23,395 nucleotides of DNA, from contig NW_013655272.1 of assembly GCF_000499385.1 (NCBI RefSeq), positions 1-23,395 on the forward strand, read 5' to 3'. Shown piece after piece: positions 1-7,772 of the stretch. This DNA comes from Eimeria necatrix (Eukaryota > Apicomplexa > Conoidasida > Eucoccidiorida > Eimeriidae). The notes beneath the pieces were generated by a model. That model searched no databases and had not been told where the DNA came from. It saw only the letters and a list, made by a program, of their open reading frames with translations. Position numbers and translations under genes: made by a program. Within the stretch, counting starts at the first letter, position 1. The number at the start of each line of letters is the position of its first letter.

Positions 1-32
1 ACCCCCCGACCGGGCCCTCAACTCCCCACGGC

Positions 33-60
33 AAACCCTAAACCCTAAACCCTAAACCCT
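33..60. repeat. telomere-like AAACCCT repeat
   Basis: About four AAACCCT units. The block is internal and short, so it is an interstitial telomere-like repeat rather than a chromosome end. Confidence 0.85.
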
Positions 61-158
61 TGGTCCTAGAAGGGCGCGGAGAGAAGGAGGGCTGGCTGGG
101 CGGCGGCAGCGAAGAAGAAAAGTGGAAGACAGAGAAAAAGACTTTTTGAATGTTTGCA

Positions 159-172
159 GGTGTACAGACACC
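159..172. promoter_or_regulatory. palindrome variant GGTGTACAGACACC
   Basis: GGTGT and ACACC arms flank a changed centre (ACAG instead of ACGT). It follows TTTGCAG and is followed by CCCAG, the same flanks seen at 1629-1642. Function is unknown. Confidence 0.5.
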
Positions 173-480
173 CCAGAAAAGCGCGAAATGGAGGGGGAAA
201 AGCCGCAAAAAAGAACTAAAAAGAATTAAAAACTTTGAAGGAATAAAAAGAATTGCAAATAAAAGGGATTAAAGACTTTAAAGGAGCAAAAGGAGTTGCA
301 AAAAGGCGAAAAGAAGGCGGACGGGAGGCAGCGCATGCAGCAGCGGGCTGCGTGGTCTCGGGGAGGTCGGATTTGCGCGAATTGGAGCTTAAAATAGATC
401 TAAAAAGAAAAATAAATGGAAAAAAGTGTTTTAAAGATGTTTAATAGTCCGAAAAAGGTTTATTTCAAAGAAAAAGAGGA

Positions 481-953
481 AAATGAAGGGCCGGGAGGCG
501 GCGGGTGGACCGCCAGGTGTTGGTGCTGAGGTGTACATACACCTCGCGAGTCGCAGCGCGCTGCAGCAGCAGCAGCAGCAGCAGCAGCAAATTAGAACTT
601 TTCGCGGGGCAATTGGCAGTTGTTTGTGGAAAATAAAGTGGAAACTTGTCGAAAAGTCGCACTTGTTGTCCTTTTCTGTCTGCAGCAGCAGCAAAACTCG
701 CGGCTCTCCTCCCGCTGCAGCTGCAGCAGCAGCAGCAGCAGCAGCAGCTCCACTCGCCGTCTTTTTCTTTTCTTTTCCTTTTCTTTTCCCTTTTTTCTTT
801 CTTTTTTCCTTTTCCAAACTTCCGACTTTTCGCCAAACTTGGCGCTGCAGCAGAGCCGGCTCTGCCGCTGGGGTGTACGTACACCCCAGCCTCCACTCCC
901 GCCAGCCCCCGCCTCTTCGCCGAGACTCCTTTTTGCTGCCTTCCCTCTTCCCC

Positions 954-985
<32 letters not shown>

Positions 986-1059
986 TGCTGCAGCAAGAGG
1001 CCTCTCTTGTCTTCCCCCGGGCCTCCAGTCCTCCCCGACTCGCAGCTCTCCCAGCCGCA

Positions 1060-1102
<43 letters not shown>

Positions 1103-1174
1103 GCTGCGCTGCAGCAGGGTCTGCGGCGTCGGTGCGCGCCCCCGCGTGTCTGCGCGTCCGGAGCCCCCAGCGCC
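481..1174. other. CAG/CTG-rich region with palindrome copies
   Basis: CAG or CTG tracts lie at about 562-590, 720-750, 956-995 and 1060-1100, with a T/C-rich run at 760-830 between them. Palindrome copies are at 530-543 (one mismatch) and 872-885 (perfect). Long frames are open on both strands only because CAG tracts contain no stop codon in any frame. No frame shows a recognisable domain or clear splice structure, so no gene is called. Upstream exons of the 1222-1620 candidate could lie here. Confidence 0.4.
872..885. promoter_or_regulatory. palindrome GGTGTACGTACACC
   Basis: Perfect 14-bp inverted repeat containing GTGTAC on each strand. No start codon lies immediately next to it. Confidence 0.6.
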
Positions 1175-1209
1175 AAACCCTAAACCCTAAACCCTAAACC
1201 CTAAACCCT
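1175..1209. repeat. telomere-like AAACCCT repeat
   Basis: Five units, ending at CTAGCAG, which could be a 3' splice site just before the 1222 candidate. The arrangement matches introns elsewhere in the window. Confidence 0.8.
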
Positions 1210-1221
1210 AGCAGCGCAGCA

Positions 1222-1498
1222 ATGTGGCCCTTCGCCCCCACTTCTTCAGCAGCTCTAAACCCTAAATTCAGGGAAGTCTACACTTGTGTCTTCGGGCCAA
1301 ATGGCCCGGAGTATAGTTTGCAGGGGGTACTGGATGAGTCCCCTGGGGGCCCCTGGGGGGCCCCCCACTGGGGGCCCCCCCAGGGGCCCCTGTCGGGGGG
1401 CCCCCCGGCGAGCCCGGGGGGGGGCCCCCCCAGCCGCATAAACTCGGCTTGTGCTGCAGAGTTTGGGGCCTCCTTCAGCGCAGCAGCAGGGGGCCCCC

Positions 1499-1535
<37 letters not shown>

Positions 1536-1620
1536 GGGCACCAAGCGGCGGCTGGAAGCAGCTCTTAACAAAAGTGAGATGAAGCAGCAGCGGCTGTGCG
1601 GCATGTGGCACGTCGCGTAG
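1222..1620 (+). CDS. candidate gene or exon, unknown product
   Basis: A 132-residue frame with mixed composition outside its repeats: REVYTCVFGPNGPEYSLQG near the start, then a Gly/Pro/Ala segment made by GGGGCCCC motifs, a ten-residue Ala run, and a basic end with KRRLEAALNKSEMKQQRL. It ends in TAG. The start is uncertain: either the ATG at 1222, or an exon entered at the CAG ending at 1271, since AAATTCAG is a fair acceptor and the preceding codons are telomere-like. No domain is recognised. The other frames here are much less protein-like, which is the main reason for the call. Confidence 0.35.
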
Positions 1621-1648
1621 CGCAGCGCAGTGTACAGACACCCCAGCT

Positions 1649-1681
<33 letters not shown>

Positions 1682-1804
1682 GCGGCGGCAGCAGCAGCAG
1701 CAGCAGCAGCGGGAGCGCGTTTTCCGCTTTGCTGCAGCAGCTAGCCAGAGCTTCTGCAGCAAAGTGCGTTTCAAGTCCGCCTTCGAAGTGCCTGGCGGCG
1801 CTGG

Positions 1805-1888
1805 GGTGTACGTACACCCGAGCGCGTGTGTGGGGCGCGGGGTGTACGTACACCCGAGGCGGTGTGGGGCGCGGGGTGTACGTACACC
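1805..1888. promoter_or_regulatory. cluster of three perfect palindromes
   Basis: GGTGTACGTACACC occurs at 1805-1818, 1841-1854 and 1875-1888, 36 and 34 bp apart. The GC-rich spacers share GTGTGGGGCGCGG, so the cluster probably arose by local duplication. Confidence 0.7.
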
Positions 1889-2043
1889 CCGCGCCGCTCC
1901 TGTGCAGTAAAGGGCTCTTTTCTTCGCCACTTCTTTCCTAAAGTCTTTAAGTCCAAGTTGGCATTATTTGCATTTCTTTTCTCTCTTGTGGGGCCCCACA
2001 GCTGCGACTTTGCGCAGCAGCTGCTGCGCATGCGCTGCTCTCG

Positions 2044-2057
2044 GGTGTACGTACACC
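2044..2057. promoter_or_regulatory. palindrome GGTGTACGTACACC
   Basis: Perfect copy. A TGCATGCA element lies 16 bp to the right (2074-2081). ATG codons exist on both sides at similar distances to those of the better-supported genes, but neither leads to a convincing protein. Confidence 0.55.
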
Positions 2058-2139
2058 CCAGGCCCCCGCCGCTGCATGCAGGCGCACTCGCAAAGCCCCA
2101 AAATGTGCATCTTCGAGCTTGGGGGCTGCTGCTGCTGCT

Positions 2140-2180
<41 letters not shown>

Positions 2181-2758
2181 GAGGCTGGAGGGTAAAGGGA
2201 CAGCAGCACTTTTGCTTCCACTGCAGCAAAAGAGAAACTGTCTCTTGGGGGATGGGGGCTTTGCTGCTCCTGGTGCGCGCGCCTGCTGCTCAGGCTCCAG
2301 GAAACAAATTGCTGCTGCTGCTGCAGCAGCTGCTGCTGCAGCAACTGCTGCTGCTGCTGCAGCAGCAGCTGCTGCTGCTGCAGCAAAGAGTCTCGCGGAG
2401 GCAGTCGCTGTTGCCGCTCCGCGCGGCCCGTTGCCTTCAGTTCATTTTTCGGTTTCCGCCGCATGCAGGCAGACGTGAGCTGCTGCAGCAGAACAGATTA
2501 CAGCTTACATTGACGGTTGGGATTTGCGCTAAGTATTAATATGTGTTTGGTCGCCCTTAGTGCATGCCGCCGTGCAGCTGCAGCAGCTGCAGCAGCAGCT
2601 GCTGCTGCAGCAGCACCAGCAGCAGCAGCAACGGCGGGGCCAGCAGCAGCAGCAGCTGCTGCTGCTGCTGCTGCAGGGCTGTTTGCTTGAGTTGGGGTTT
2701 GGCAATGCTGCCGGACTGCAGCAGAACTTGCGCTTCGTATTTTGTCTATTCGGTTTCA

Positions 2759-2772
2759 GGTGTACAGACACC
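2759..2772. promoter_or_regulatory. palindrome variant GGTGTACAGACACC
   Basis: It follows a pyrimidine-rich tract ending in TTTCAG, and is followed by CGCAAG and then GTAGGT. It could therefore be part of an 18-nt exon at 2760-2777, or simply a motif copy beside chance splice-like sequence. Confidence 0.4.
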
Positions 2773-2791
2773 GCAAGGTAGGTCTTTGACA

Positions 2792-2823
<32 letters not shown>

Positions 2824-2900
2824 AGCAGCTTTCCAAGTCAAAACCACACGCAGCAGCAGCTGGTGCTACTGCTGGCCCCGCCGTTGCTGCTGCTGCAGCT

Positions 2901-2960
2901 GCATGGCTGCTGCTGCAGATGCATGGCTGCTGCTGCAGCTGCATGGCTGCTGCTGCAGGA
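2901..2960. repeat. 20-bp tandem repeat, three copies
   Basis: The unit GCATGGCTGCTGCTGCAGCT occurs three times in tandem (the middle copy ends AT). It mixes CTG units with ATGCAT-like sequence. Confidence 0.8.
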
Positions 2961-3156
2961 GCAGCAGCAGCAGCAGCAGCAGCAGAACAGAGCGGGCAGG
3001 GGCGAGGGAAATAAAAAAAGCCGGAGGCAAAGGCTAGTGTTTAATTGCATGAAATAAAATAAATTTAAATAATTTAGTTGCATTAAATGAAATTAAAAAG
3101 AAGAAAAGAAACTCTTCAGATTCAAAAGCCCTTACCGCACTTCCGCGCTTTCTTGA

Positions 3157-3170
3157 GGTGTACGTACACC
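3157..3170. promoter_or_regulatory. palindrome GGTGTACGTACACC in AT-rich DNA
   Basis: Perfect copy with AT-rich, apparently non-coding flanks, which shows the motif is not confined to CAG-rich DNA. Confidence 0.6.
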
Positions 3171-3346
3171 TGAAGAAGGCTGCACTTTGAGCTCCTTCTT
3201 TGCCCTTTTGTGCTGCTCTTTTAGTGGCATTTTAATTGACTTTATTTAAAATTATTTAAAGAAACAAATCAAAGAATTGATTTGCCGAGAAGCTGCAAAA
3301 TTCGACGGCTTTGCTGCAGCAGCAGCAGCAGCAGCAGCAGCGCTGG

Positions 3347-3564
3347 GGTGTACGTACACCCCAAACGCGCAGCCCGCGCCGGCTCGCCGCTGAGGTGTAC
3401 GTACACCCCAGAGCTGCGCGTACACCCGAGAGCTGCAGCTCGGGGGCGGGGTGTACGTGCAGCTGGAGGGCCTGTGGGGTGTACGTACAGCTGGGGGGCC
3501 TGTGGGGTGTACGTACAGCTGGGGAGGGAGAGAGCAGCAGCAGCAGCTGCGGTGTACGTACACC
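3347..3564. promoter_or_regulatory. dense palindrome cluster with 28-bp tandem repeat
   Basis: Perfect copies are at 3347-3360, 3394-3407 and 3551-3564. Between them, variants at 3450, 3478 and 3506 (right arm CAGC instead of CACC) recur exactly every 28 bp within a GGCCTGTGGGGTGTACGTAC unit. A half-site lies at about 3417-3426. Confidence 0.7.
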
Positions 3565-3939
3565 GGAAGGCGGGCGCGCCAGCGGTCCGGCCGCTGCAGC
3601 GGCTGCGGGGGCGCCGCTGCTGCGCAGCAGCGGCGGCTGGGAGTTTTTTTGAAGATTAAAAAGAAATAAAATAAATAAAAAGAGTTTTTAAAAGAACTGA
3701 GCGGCAGAGAGGCGGCGAGGGAGCGGCAGAGGGCCCCACTGGCAGCAGCAGCAGCAGCAGCGGCGTGTTGCTGCAACAGCAGCAGCAGCAGCAGAGCTCC
3801 AGGCTCCGACAGCTCGCCCGCTGCTGCCAATGCTGCCCGGACTTCTTCTTCTGGACTTTTATTGAAAACTATTTTTTGTTTTTGTTTATTTGACCTTCTT
3901 GTGGAAAGAAATAGTTGAAAAGCAGTGTAGCAGCGCTGG

Positions 3940-3953
3940 GGTGTACAGGCAGC
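3940..3953. promoter_or_regulatory. palindrome variant GGTGTACAGGCAGC
   Basis: Degenerate copy identical to the one at 13329-13342, including the preceding GCTGG. This suggests a fixed sub-family rather than random decay. Confidence 0.45.
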
Positions 3954-4170
3954 TCGCCGGGTGGCCGCAAGACCCACCAGCTGCCCGCCTCTTCCCGAGT
4001 AGCATTATTTCTTTTTTTTTGCAAATTATTTCTTTTTTTCAATTTATTTTCCAACTCAAGACTTCCTTTTCTCTTTTCTCCTCCCGATCCCGATCCCAGA
4101 CCCCCCAGCCAGCCGCTGCAGGTCACCTGGGCGTTGCGGCTCTCGGGGGCCCCCAGGCCGCGGCCGCTGC

Positions 4171-4184
4171 GGTGTACAGACACC
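4171..4184. promoter_or_regulatory. palindrome variant GGTGTACAGACACC
   Basis: Lies about 260 bp upstream of the ATG at 4444, with a second motif copy at 4394 in between. Confidence 0.45.
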
Positions 4185-4267
4185 CCGCGGGGCTTCCCAG
4201 GGCCCAACGGGGGCCCCACTAAAGGGCCTCTGGGGGCCCCCGGCGCCCCGGGGGCTGCTGCTGCTGC

Positions 4268-4307
<40 letters not shown>

Positions 4308-4393
4308 GCCGTCTCTTTCCCCTTCTCTCTCCAGGGCCCCGGGGCCCCCTTGCGGCCCTTTGCTGCTCGCTGCTGCGCTGCTGCTGCTCCCCA

Positions 4394-4407
4394 GCTGTAC
4401 GTACACC
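4394..4407. promoter_or_regulatory. palindrome (GCTGTACGTACACC) just upstream of a start codon
   Basis: One arm is degenerate. It lies 36 bp upstream of the ATG at 4444, a placement comparable to the copies before the starts at 9613 and 13169. This suggests a promoter-proximal or 5' leader role. Confidence 0.5.
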
Positions 4408-4443
4408 CCAAACTCCCCACACCCAGCAGCAACCCCACACATC

Positions 4444-4917
4444 ATGGACCCTTTTCCCCCCGAGACAGACCCCCAGGCCCTGCTGCATGCAGCAGCCCCT
4501 GGGGGGCCCCCCGAGCTGCCTCCGCAGGAGGTGGGGGGCCCCCTGGGGGCCCCCCCGGGGTCCCCGGAGGCCCCGGGGGCCCCCGGGGCCCCCGGGGACT
4601 CCCTGGGCGCTGGGGCCCTCGGAATGCCCGGGGGGCCCCCGGGGCCCCTGGGGGGCCCCCAGGTAAGCCCGGGGGCCCCGGGGGGCCCCCTGGGGGCCCC
4701 CGGGGGGCCCCCCTGCCTAGACACTCCAGGGACCAGCGAAAGTGTGGGGCCCGCCTCTTCTTTAGGAGCTGCTTCGGGGGAAGGGGAAGAGGGGGGCCCC
4801 CTAGGGGGGCCCCCCTTGGGGGGGGGCCCCCTGGGGGGCCCCCCCCTGGGGGGGGGCCCCCTGGAGGCCCCCCAGGACCACTCGAAGCCGTGGGGCTTTT
4901 GCCCCGAGGAGGCCCCT

Positions 4918-4965
<48 letters not shown>

Positions 4966-5065
4966 AGGAGACAGGAGGAAGAAACAAACAGCCAAAAGCT
5001 GCAGCACTTTCGCTCGCTGCTGCACCGGCTTTCGAAGCAAAAGGACGGGCTGATGCCCAACCCCG
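4444..5065 (+). CDS. exon 1 of the unidentified gene
   Basis: The start is the ATG at 4444 (ATCATGGACC), 36 bp downstream of a palindrome copy. The frame stays open to the donor GGTGCGC at 5066 and leaves in phase 1. An internal CAG/GTAAGC at 4661-4669 would be an excellent donor, but the frame continues through and the distal part (QKLQHFRSLLHRLSKQKDGL) is protein-like, so read-through is preferred. Confidence 0.6.
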
Positions 5066-5335
5066 GTGCGCAAACCCTAAACCCTAAACCCTAAACCCTA
5101 AACCCTAAACCCTAAACTGTAGCGCAGCGGCGGCTGCGCAGCTGCTGCTGCGGCTGGCTTTTTCGCGCAGCAGCTAAAACAATAAAATATAAATATGATT
5201 TTTATTTTTGAACTTTTATTTATTTTTATCTTTTTTTAATTGCATTATTATTAGTGTTTTCACATTCCCGCATGCATTTATATTTATCAATTTAAATAAA
5301 TAAATAAAAATCCATCCCGCCCCTGCTGCTGCTGT

Positions 5336-5380
<45 letters not shown>

Positions 5381-5503
5381 GCTGCTGCTGCTGCCCCCGC
5401 CTCCGCTGCTGCCTCTGCTGCGCTGCTGCTGCTGCTGCTGCTGCTTTCGCTGCTGCTGCGCTGCTTCCGCCGCTGCTTCCGCCGCTGCTGCCGCCGCTGC
5501 TGC

Positions 5504-5551
<48 letters not shown>

Positions 5552-6271
5552 AGACGGGTCCTTCCCCGCGGACTGGCTGAGTCTGGCCTGGGAGTTTCAG
5601 TCTTTGGCGGAGTTGGTGGTTCGCTCGGCCTGGCCTTGCTGCTACCCCGAGGGTTTGCTGCCTTGCGTTTCGGAGCAAATCGAGTACTTGAAGCGCCGCC
5701 TCGAGGTCCCAAACCCTAAACCCTAAACCCTAAACCCTAAACCCTAAACCCTGGGCGCAGGCGCTGCGGCGCTGGAGCCGCTGCGGGAGACGCGCTCCGC
5801 GCACTGCGCCCCTCCCCACGGGCTTCTGTCCGTCTCCCTAGAGAGCAAACCCTAAACCCTAAACCCTAAACCCTAAACCCTAAACCCTAGGCAGCGCCGC
5901 GCCCAGGCCCGCGGAGGCTCGCCCCACAAAGCTTGCTTAGGGTTTGCAGCCTCGAGGGTTTGGGGCTTCGCGGGGCTTGCTTGCGGGCGCGTTGCAGGGC
6001 GCGGGCCGCAGGGCTAGGGTTTAGGGTTTAGGGTTTAGGGTTTAGGGTTTAGGGTTTGTGGTTTTAGGAGTTTCCGGGGGCTTCTAGCGGCGAAAAAGAC
6101 CGCTTTCAGCGGCTGTTTATTCTGGCGGCTTTGGGGATTATTGCGAAAATGAAATTAGTGACTTTTTGTTGGACTTTTGTGGAGTTGAGAAAAAAAGAAA
6201 TGCATGCAGGAGCTTCGGGGCTTTCTCTGTACTTGTCGCATGCGCGGCAGAGTCCCGTGAAGGCGCGCCGC

Positions 6272-6306
<35 letters not shown>

Positions 6307-6436
6307 GCACCCGGACCACGCTGCAGCAGCAGCAGCAGCAGCAGCAATGCCCCACCCCGATGTCGAACGCACCGAGTACACCACCCGCTCCGGCAGAAAG
6401 ACCCACAGGACCCCCATGAAACCCGAGAAACTCTAG
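4444..6436 (+). CDS. unidentified multi-exon gene
   Basis: Exons 4444-5065 and 5554-5705 join in phase 1 to give PNP-D-GSFPADWLSLAWEF, and later exons probably follow at about 5761-5831 and 6068-6436. The protein starts MDPFPPETDPQALL and continues through a long Gly/Pro/Ala segment made by GGGGCCCC motifs. Next come an Ala run and a charged stretch (ERRQEEETNSQKLQHF), then exon 2 with SEQIEYLKRRLE, a likely coiled coil. The last frame contains GEKDRFQRLFILAALGII and ends in a basic tail (YTTRSGRKTHRTP) before TAG. No family is recognised. The RSGR tail recalls chromatin-protein motifs such as the CENP-C motif, but the spacing to the proline is off, so no function is assigned. The first two exons are well supported. 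How exon 2 joins the later part is not resolved. Confidence 0.55.
5066..5553 (+). other. intron: telomere-like repeat, AT-rich core, CTG tract
   Basis: Begins GTGCGC directly before six AAACCCT units (5072-5117). An AT-rich core follows at 5170-5310, then degenerate and pure CTG tracts up to TGCAG at 5553. Splicing it out preserves phase and gives a coherent protein. Confidence 0.6.
5554..5705 (+). CDS. exon 2 of the unidentified gene
   Basis: Fifty codons plus two bases, entered after a CTG-tract acceptor. It reads GSFPADWLSLAWEFQSLAEL and further on SEQIEYLKRRLE, then leaves at GAG/GTCCCA, which runs straight into AAACCCT repeats. It has no start codon of its own. Balanced composition and a matching phase with exon 1 make it one of the clearer exons in this area. 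Confidence 0.65.
5710..5751. repeat. telomere-like AAACCCT repeat (intronic)
   Basis: Follows the exon 2 donor within four bases and precedes GCGCAG at 5755-5760, a possible acceptor. Confidence 0.8.
5761..5831 (+). CDS. possible exon 3 of the unidentified gene
   Basis: Short GC-rich segment between two telomere-like blocks. Entered in phase 0 after GCGCAG it reads ALRRWSRCGRRAPRTAPL, extending the coiled-coil-like end of exon 2, with a stop at 5839. Another frame reads LEPLRETRSAHCAPPHGLL and needs a different acceptor. Donors at 5828 or 5832 are possible, and frame and end are not decided. Confidence 0.25.
5848..6057 (+). other. likely intron with oppositely oriented telomere-like arrays
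   Basis: Six AAACCCT units lie at 5848-5889 and six TTTAGGG units at 6014-6057, with GC-rich sequence between. In a transcript these would be complementary. No convincing exon is seen between the arrays. Confidence 0.4.
6068..6436 (+). CDS. likely terminal exon of the unidentified gene
   Basis: Entered after GGTTTTAG at 6067, the frame reads EFPGASSGEKDRFQRLFILA, then KMKLVTFCWTFVELRKKEM. Two Ala runs made by CTG and CAG tracts follow, then MPHPDVERTEYTTRSGRKTH, ending with TAG at 6434-6436. The front part is hydrophobic and well mixed. An internal TGCATGCAG at 6201-6209 could be another acceptor, so the middle may be spliced. The opposite-strand frames over the same region lack a coherent protein. 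Confidence 0.45.
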
Positions 6437-6475
6437 GGTTTAGGGTTTAGGGTTTAGGGTTTAGGGTTTAGGGTT
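6433..6475. repeat. telomere-like TTTAGGG repeat
   Basis: Six GGGTTTA units begin inside the stop codon context (CTCTAGGGTTTAGGG), so the repeat forms the immediate 3' flank of the frame. Confidence 0.8.
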
Positions 6476-6561
6476 TCGGGCTTGGAGGACGCTTTAGGGT
6501 TTGCGGTTCCGCTTCAGCCGCAGCAGCCAGCGAAAGAAAACTGCACAGTGGGCCTACCCGT

Positions 6562-6671
6562 TGGCTAGCTGGGCTAGCTAGCTAGCTAGCTAATGGCTAG
6601 CTCGCTAGCCAGCTAGCTAATGGCTAGCTAGCTAGCCACCCCAGCTAGCTAGCTAGCTAGCTAGCTAGCTG
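6562..6671. repeat. GCTA tetranucleotide satellite
   Basis: GCTAGCTAGC runs interrupted by short variants. The unit is self-complementary as AGCT/GCTAGC. Confidence 0.9.
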
Positions 6672-6775
6672 CTTTCAAATTATGGCATTCTTGTCTGTAT
6701 GAATTGAACAGCCGCGAAGTGCGAGTAGCACAAACTTCCACTCTTTGCCACTCCATTTATTTCTTCAGTCCACCC

Positions 6776-7305
6776 TTGGGGGCCCCCCTGGGGGCCCCTG
6801 TGGGGCCCCCCTGGGGGCCCCTGTGGGGCCCCTCTTGGGGCCCTTTTGGGGCCCCTCTGGGGCCTCTTTTGGAGCCTCTTTTCGGGGCCCCTGGGGGCCC
6901 CCGTGGGGGCCCCTTGGGGCCCCCGTGGGGGCCCCCTGTTGTAGAGGCCCTTAAGGTTTTGGCTGGGGGCCTCGCGCTTCGTTTTTAAAAGGGTTTGTGG
7001 GCACCAAAGGGGGCCCCCAGAGCCTGTTTGGGGCCCCTTGGGGCCCCCACTACTCCAGAGGATCTCAGTAGGGGCCCCTGGGGGCCCCCAGGGGGCCCCC
7101 GTGGGGCCCCCAGGGGCCCCTACTGAGATTTCGGGGACCTTTTGAGGTCCGTGGGCCCCCCTTAGGGCTCTATATTGTCGCTATGGGGGCCCCCATGTCT
7201 TCTGGGGGCCCCTGGGGGGCCCCCGTATGTCTTCGTGGGGCCCCCCTGGGGCCCCCCGGGAGACCTTGGGGGCCCCCTAGGGCCCCTTGGGGGGCCCCTG
7301 TGGGT
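6776..7305. repeat. GGGGCCCC-rich array
   Basis: Dozens of GGGGCCCC or GGGGGCCCCC palindromes separated by one to ten bases. Frames through it read Gly/Pro/Trp/Leu repeats with no domain, and there is no neighbouring exon. Confidence 0.85.
7062..7129. repeat. perfect 27-bp inverted repeat (hairpin)
   Basis: Arms 7062-7088 and 7103-7129 are exact reverse complements separated by 14 bp. The outer nine bases ATCTCAGTA / TACTGAGAT are unique sequence, so the pairing is not just a consequence of GGGGCCCC being self-complementary. Confidence 0.85.
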
Positions 7306-7432
7306 TTCGTGGGCTTTAAGGAGCTGTAGGTTGCAGAGGGAGTGTTTGCTTTAGGAGTCATTTATTTTTATTTGGTGGGAGACCATTAAATGTTTTTTAT
7401 TTACTTGCTTCGTTGTTTGCAAAGCAGGGCCA

Positions 7433-7708
7433 GGGTTTAGGGTTTAGGGTTTAGGGTTTAGGGTTTAGGGTTTAGGGTTTAGGGCTCGCGGTGTGGAGCA
7501 CGGGGCTGCAAATGGTGAGGCTGGGCTAAGAATTTAGGGAGTGGCCTCTAGGGTTTAGGGTTTAGGGTTTAGGGCCTAGGGTTTAGCACTCAGGGCCTAG
7601 GGTTTAAGTAGGGTTTAGGCTCTAGGAGCGCCCCTTGCTGTGCTAGCTACTGCCTGCTTGCCTGAAGGGCTAAGGGTTTAGGGTTTAGGGTTTAGGGTTT
7701 AGGGTTTA
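7433..7708. repeat. telomere-like TTTAGGG blocks
   Basis: Blocks at 7433-7483 and 7674-7708 are near perfect. The one at 7551-7612 is degenerate, with GGGCCTAGGG variants. Confidence 0.85.
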
Positions 7709-7772
7709 GGGGCTCGGGCGCGCGCTACGTCACTACTGAATTGAAGCCACAGTTCTTTGTGCTCTCCGCCGG

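Larger units (their letters stand above)
1..480. other. non-coding leader region, no gene supported
   Basis: This stretch has a short telomere-like block at 33-60, purine-rich AT-biased sequence, and one copy of the palindrome variant at 159-172. A 63-residue open frame at 253-444 is Lys/Gly-rich and looks like translated purine-rich DNA, so it is not called. The sequence may be intron or spacer of a gene that begins left of the window. Confidence 0.4.
1621..4170. other. repeat-rich region without a supported gene
   Basis: The region holds many CAG/CTG tracts (for example 1650-1710, 2120-2175, 2310-2390, 2575-2675, 2790-2825 and 2960-2985), an AT-rich stretch at 3040-3290, a 20-bp tandem repeat at 2901-2960, and at least a dozen palindrome copies. 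Several frames are open on both strands. A minus-strand segment near 3740-3870 contains KSPEEEVRAALAAAGELSEP, which could be part of an exon but has no splice partner I can identify. Nothing here is called as a gene. Confidence 0.4.

Noticed and set aside
1805..3564. CRISPR-like array from regularly spaced palindromes
   Set aside because: The genome is eukaryotic, the spacers are short, unequal and mutually similar, and there are no cas genes.
3252..3977. 241-residue minus-strand frame
   Set aside because: Much of it is the palindrome cluster and CAG tracts read through. Only a short segment near 3740-3870 is protein-like, and it cannot be linked to anything.
5287..5712. Minus-strand Gln/Ser-rich frames of 128-141 residues
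   Set aside because: They are antisense to the CTG tract and exon 2 of the plus-strand gene. The plus reading joins in phase with exon 1 and is far more protein-like.
6362..6436. CENP-C motif in the tail containing YTTRSGRKTHRTP
   Set aside because: The RSxR core is suggestive, but the proline is one residue too far, the aromatic pair is missing and no cupin domain follows. Not enough for a call.
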